Origin: Collinsella sp.
Lineage (GTDB): Bacteria > Actinomycetota > Coriobacteriia > Coriobacteriales > Coriobacteriaceae
Direction: 5' to 3'
DNA: 45,100 nucleotides
Assembly (NCBI GenBank): GCA_019414345.1
Contig: DXMF01000011.1
Location: 1-45,100, forward strand
The notes under the pieces are model-generated. The model searched no databases, was not told the DNA's origin, and saw only the letters and a program-made list of their open reading frames with translations. Each line of letters starts with the position of its first letter. Within the stretch, counting starts at the first letter, position 1. This document shows positions 44,389-45,100 of this stretch, piece by piece. The translations under genes and the position numbers were made by a program.

Positions 44389-44856
44389 ATGAACAGTGCA
44401 AGCGCCAAGCGCATCGACATCATCTCGGACACCCACGGTTATCTGTCGCCCGCGCTTTTAGATGAGTTGAGCGGCGCGGACCTGATTATCCATGCCGGCG
44501 ATCTTACGTCGGAGATGGACTACGAACATCTGCGAACCATTGCCCCCGTGCGAGCGGTTCTGGGCAATAACGACTACTACCGCGATTACGGGCCCGAAGT
44601 GGACCGTCTGGCGCTCTTTAGCTACGAGGGCCTTAAGTTTGCCGTAGCCCACTACCGCGAAGACCTCCCGGTGGGATCCGTGGACGTAGCCATCAACGGT
44701 CACACTCACGTAACCAAAGAGGCCCAGGTGGGCCGCTGCTTGGTCCTCAACCCAGGCAGCGCCAGCTACCCCAGGGGCACCCGGGGCCCCACCATGGCCA
44801 GAATGCTCGTCAAGGACGGCAAGATCCTAAGCACCAAGTTTATTGACTTGGACTAA
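44389..44856 (+). CDS. YfcE/MJ0936-type metallophosphodiesterase
   Basis: 155-residue calcineurin-like phosphoesterase. Metal ligands are ISDTHG, HAGDL, GNNDY and NGHTH, in the usual order, and the domain ends with LNPGSASYPRG. YfcE-type enzymes cleave phosphodiester substrates in vitro, while the cellular substrate is unsettled. The ATG at 44389 lies behind GGAAGGG. It is monocistronic with a terminator on each side. Confidence 0.9.
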   Translation: MNSASAKRIDIISDTHGYLSPALLDELSGADLIIHAGDLTSEMDYEHLRTIAPVRAVLGNNDYYRDYGPEVDRLALFSYEGLKFAVAHYREDLPVGSVDVAINGHTHVTKEAQVGRCLVLNPGSASYPRGTRGPTMARMLVKDGKILSTKFIDLD

Positions 44857-44863
44857 CCGCAAC

Positions 44864-44902
44864 AAAAACGGGGGATGAACAACGCATCTCCCGTTTTTCT
44901 TT
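44864..44902 (+). terminator. Terminator after phosphodiesterase
   Basis: AAAAACGGGGGATG and CATCTCCCGTTTTT pair with one G-T wobble around a 7-nt loop, then CTTT. The stem begins 7 nt after the stop. Confidence 0.8.
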
Positions 44903-45072
44903 GAGCCAAAGGCAGAGCTTCAACAAAAACAATCAGACCAACCCCGCCGAGGAGCACGCGGGCTAGCCGCGCAGCGGCGCACGCCCGCAAAACTGGTTGA
45001 ATAATGTGACGGCAGGGAGGGCTTCCGGGGCTGAGGGCGGGGGTTAAGTTTGTCGCGAGTTCCGCACGCAAA

Positions 45073-45095
45073 GGAAAGCACTTAATGTGCTTTCC
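45073..45095. terminator. Hairpin at window end
   Basis: GGAAAGCAC and GTGCTTTCC form a 9-bp perfect stem with a TTAAT loop. It may end a minus- or plus-strand gene beyond the window. The region 44903-45072 shows no gene I can support. Confidence 0.5.
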
Positions 45096-45100
45096 GTCTT

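Noticed and set aside
44853..45071. 72-codon minus-strand frame at the window end
   Set aside because: It overlaps a terminator and has no ribosome site or coding character.

Overview
This window looks like a chromosome segment of a gut Coriobacteriia, most likely a Collinsella-type organism. The evidence is the GC-rich codon use with strong Shine-Dalgarno sites, the housekeeping order dnaX - ybaB - recR, a single-chain pyruvate:ferredoxin oxidoreductase of a strict anaerobe, a full arginine deiminase pathway, and several LytS/LytTR-type signalling pairs. The genus is an inference from gene content. No rRNA, tRNA or CRISPR array was seen.

Layout. 0-5.4 kb is DNA replication and repair (dnaX, ybaB, recR) with small hypothetical genes. 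5.7-9.4 kb is a three-gene operon: a secreted Ser/Gly-rich protein, a membrane Ser/Thr kinase and an FHA-domain protein. 9.5-15.6 kb is a visibly AT-richer accessory island. It is bounded by the 3' end of the FHA gene on the left and a diverged copy of that 3' end on the right. It holds a broken methyltransferase gene, an ABC exporter, a transposase-like remnant and, on the minus strand, a radical-SAM/SPASM peptide maturase followed by two short Cys/Asp-rich peptides and a 35-residue membrane peptide. Neither Cys-rich precursor is obvious as a conventional gene, because one starts at GTG and the other has only 59 codons. Together these look like a ribosomally made, thioether-crosslinked peptide (ranthipeptide-type) system, and this is the most novel part of the window.

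16.5-20.1 kb is nifJ with a long structured leader and a nested inverted-repeat terminator. 20.3-22.9 kb has an AAA/DUF4143 ATPase with tandem operator-like repeats, plus a DUF3830 gene pair. 23.5-31.7 kb is an arginine catabolism region. An orphan carbamate kinase gene comes first, then an XRE/S24-like regulator with a divergent arginine deiminase paralog, then a YfcC-type transporter, arcA, arcB and a second carbamate kinase. The two carbamate kinase genes share about 1,043 bp that I read as identical, with sharp boundaries that point to gene conversion.

31.7-34.7 kb has repeat elements, a C39-like peptidase and an APC permease. 34.9-36.1 kb is an amidohydrolase. 36.2-38.4 kb and 42.2-44.3 kb are two histidine kinase/LytTR regulator pairs. 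Between them lie a zinc-dependent phospholipase C-like protein, a UMF1/Atg22-type MFS transporter and a glycosyltransferase that is translationally coupled to the second kinase. The window ends with a YfcE-type phosphodiesterase.

Functionally, arginine imported by the YfcC-type carrier would be converted by ArcA, ArcB and ArcC to ornithine, ammonia, CO2 and ATP. NifJ supplies acetyl-CoA and reduced ferredoxin. The permease/amidohydrolase pair probably imports and hydrolyses an amide or dipeptide substrate. Exact specificities are inferences.
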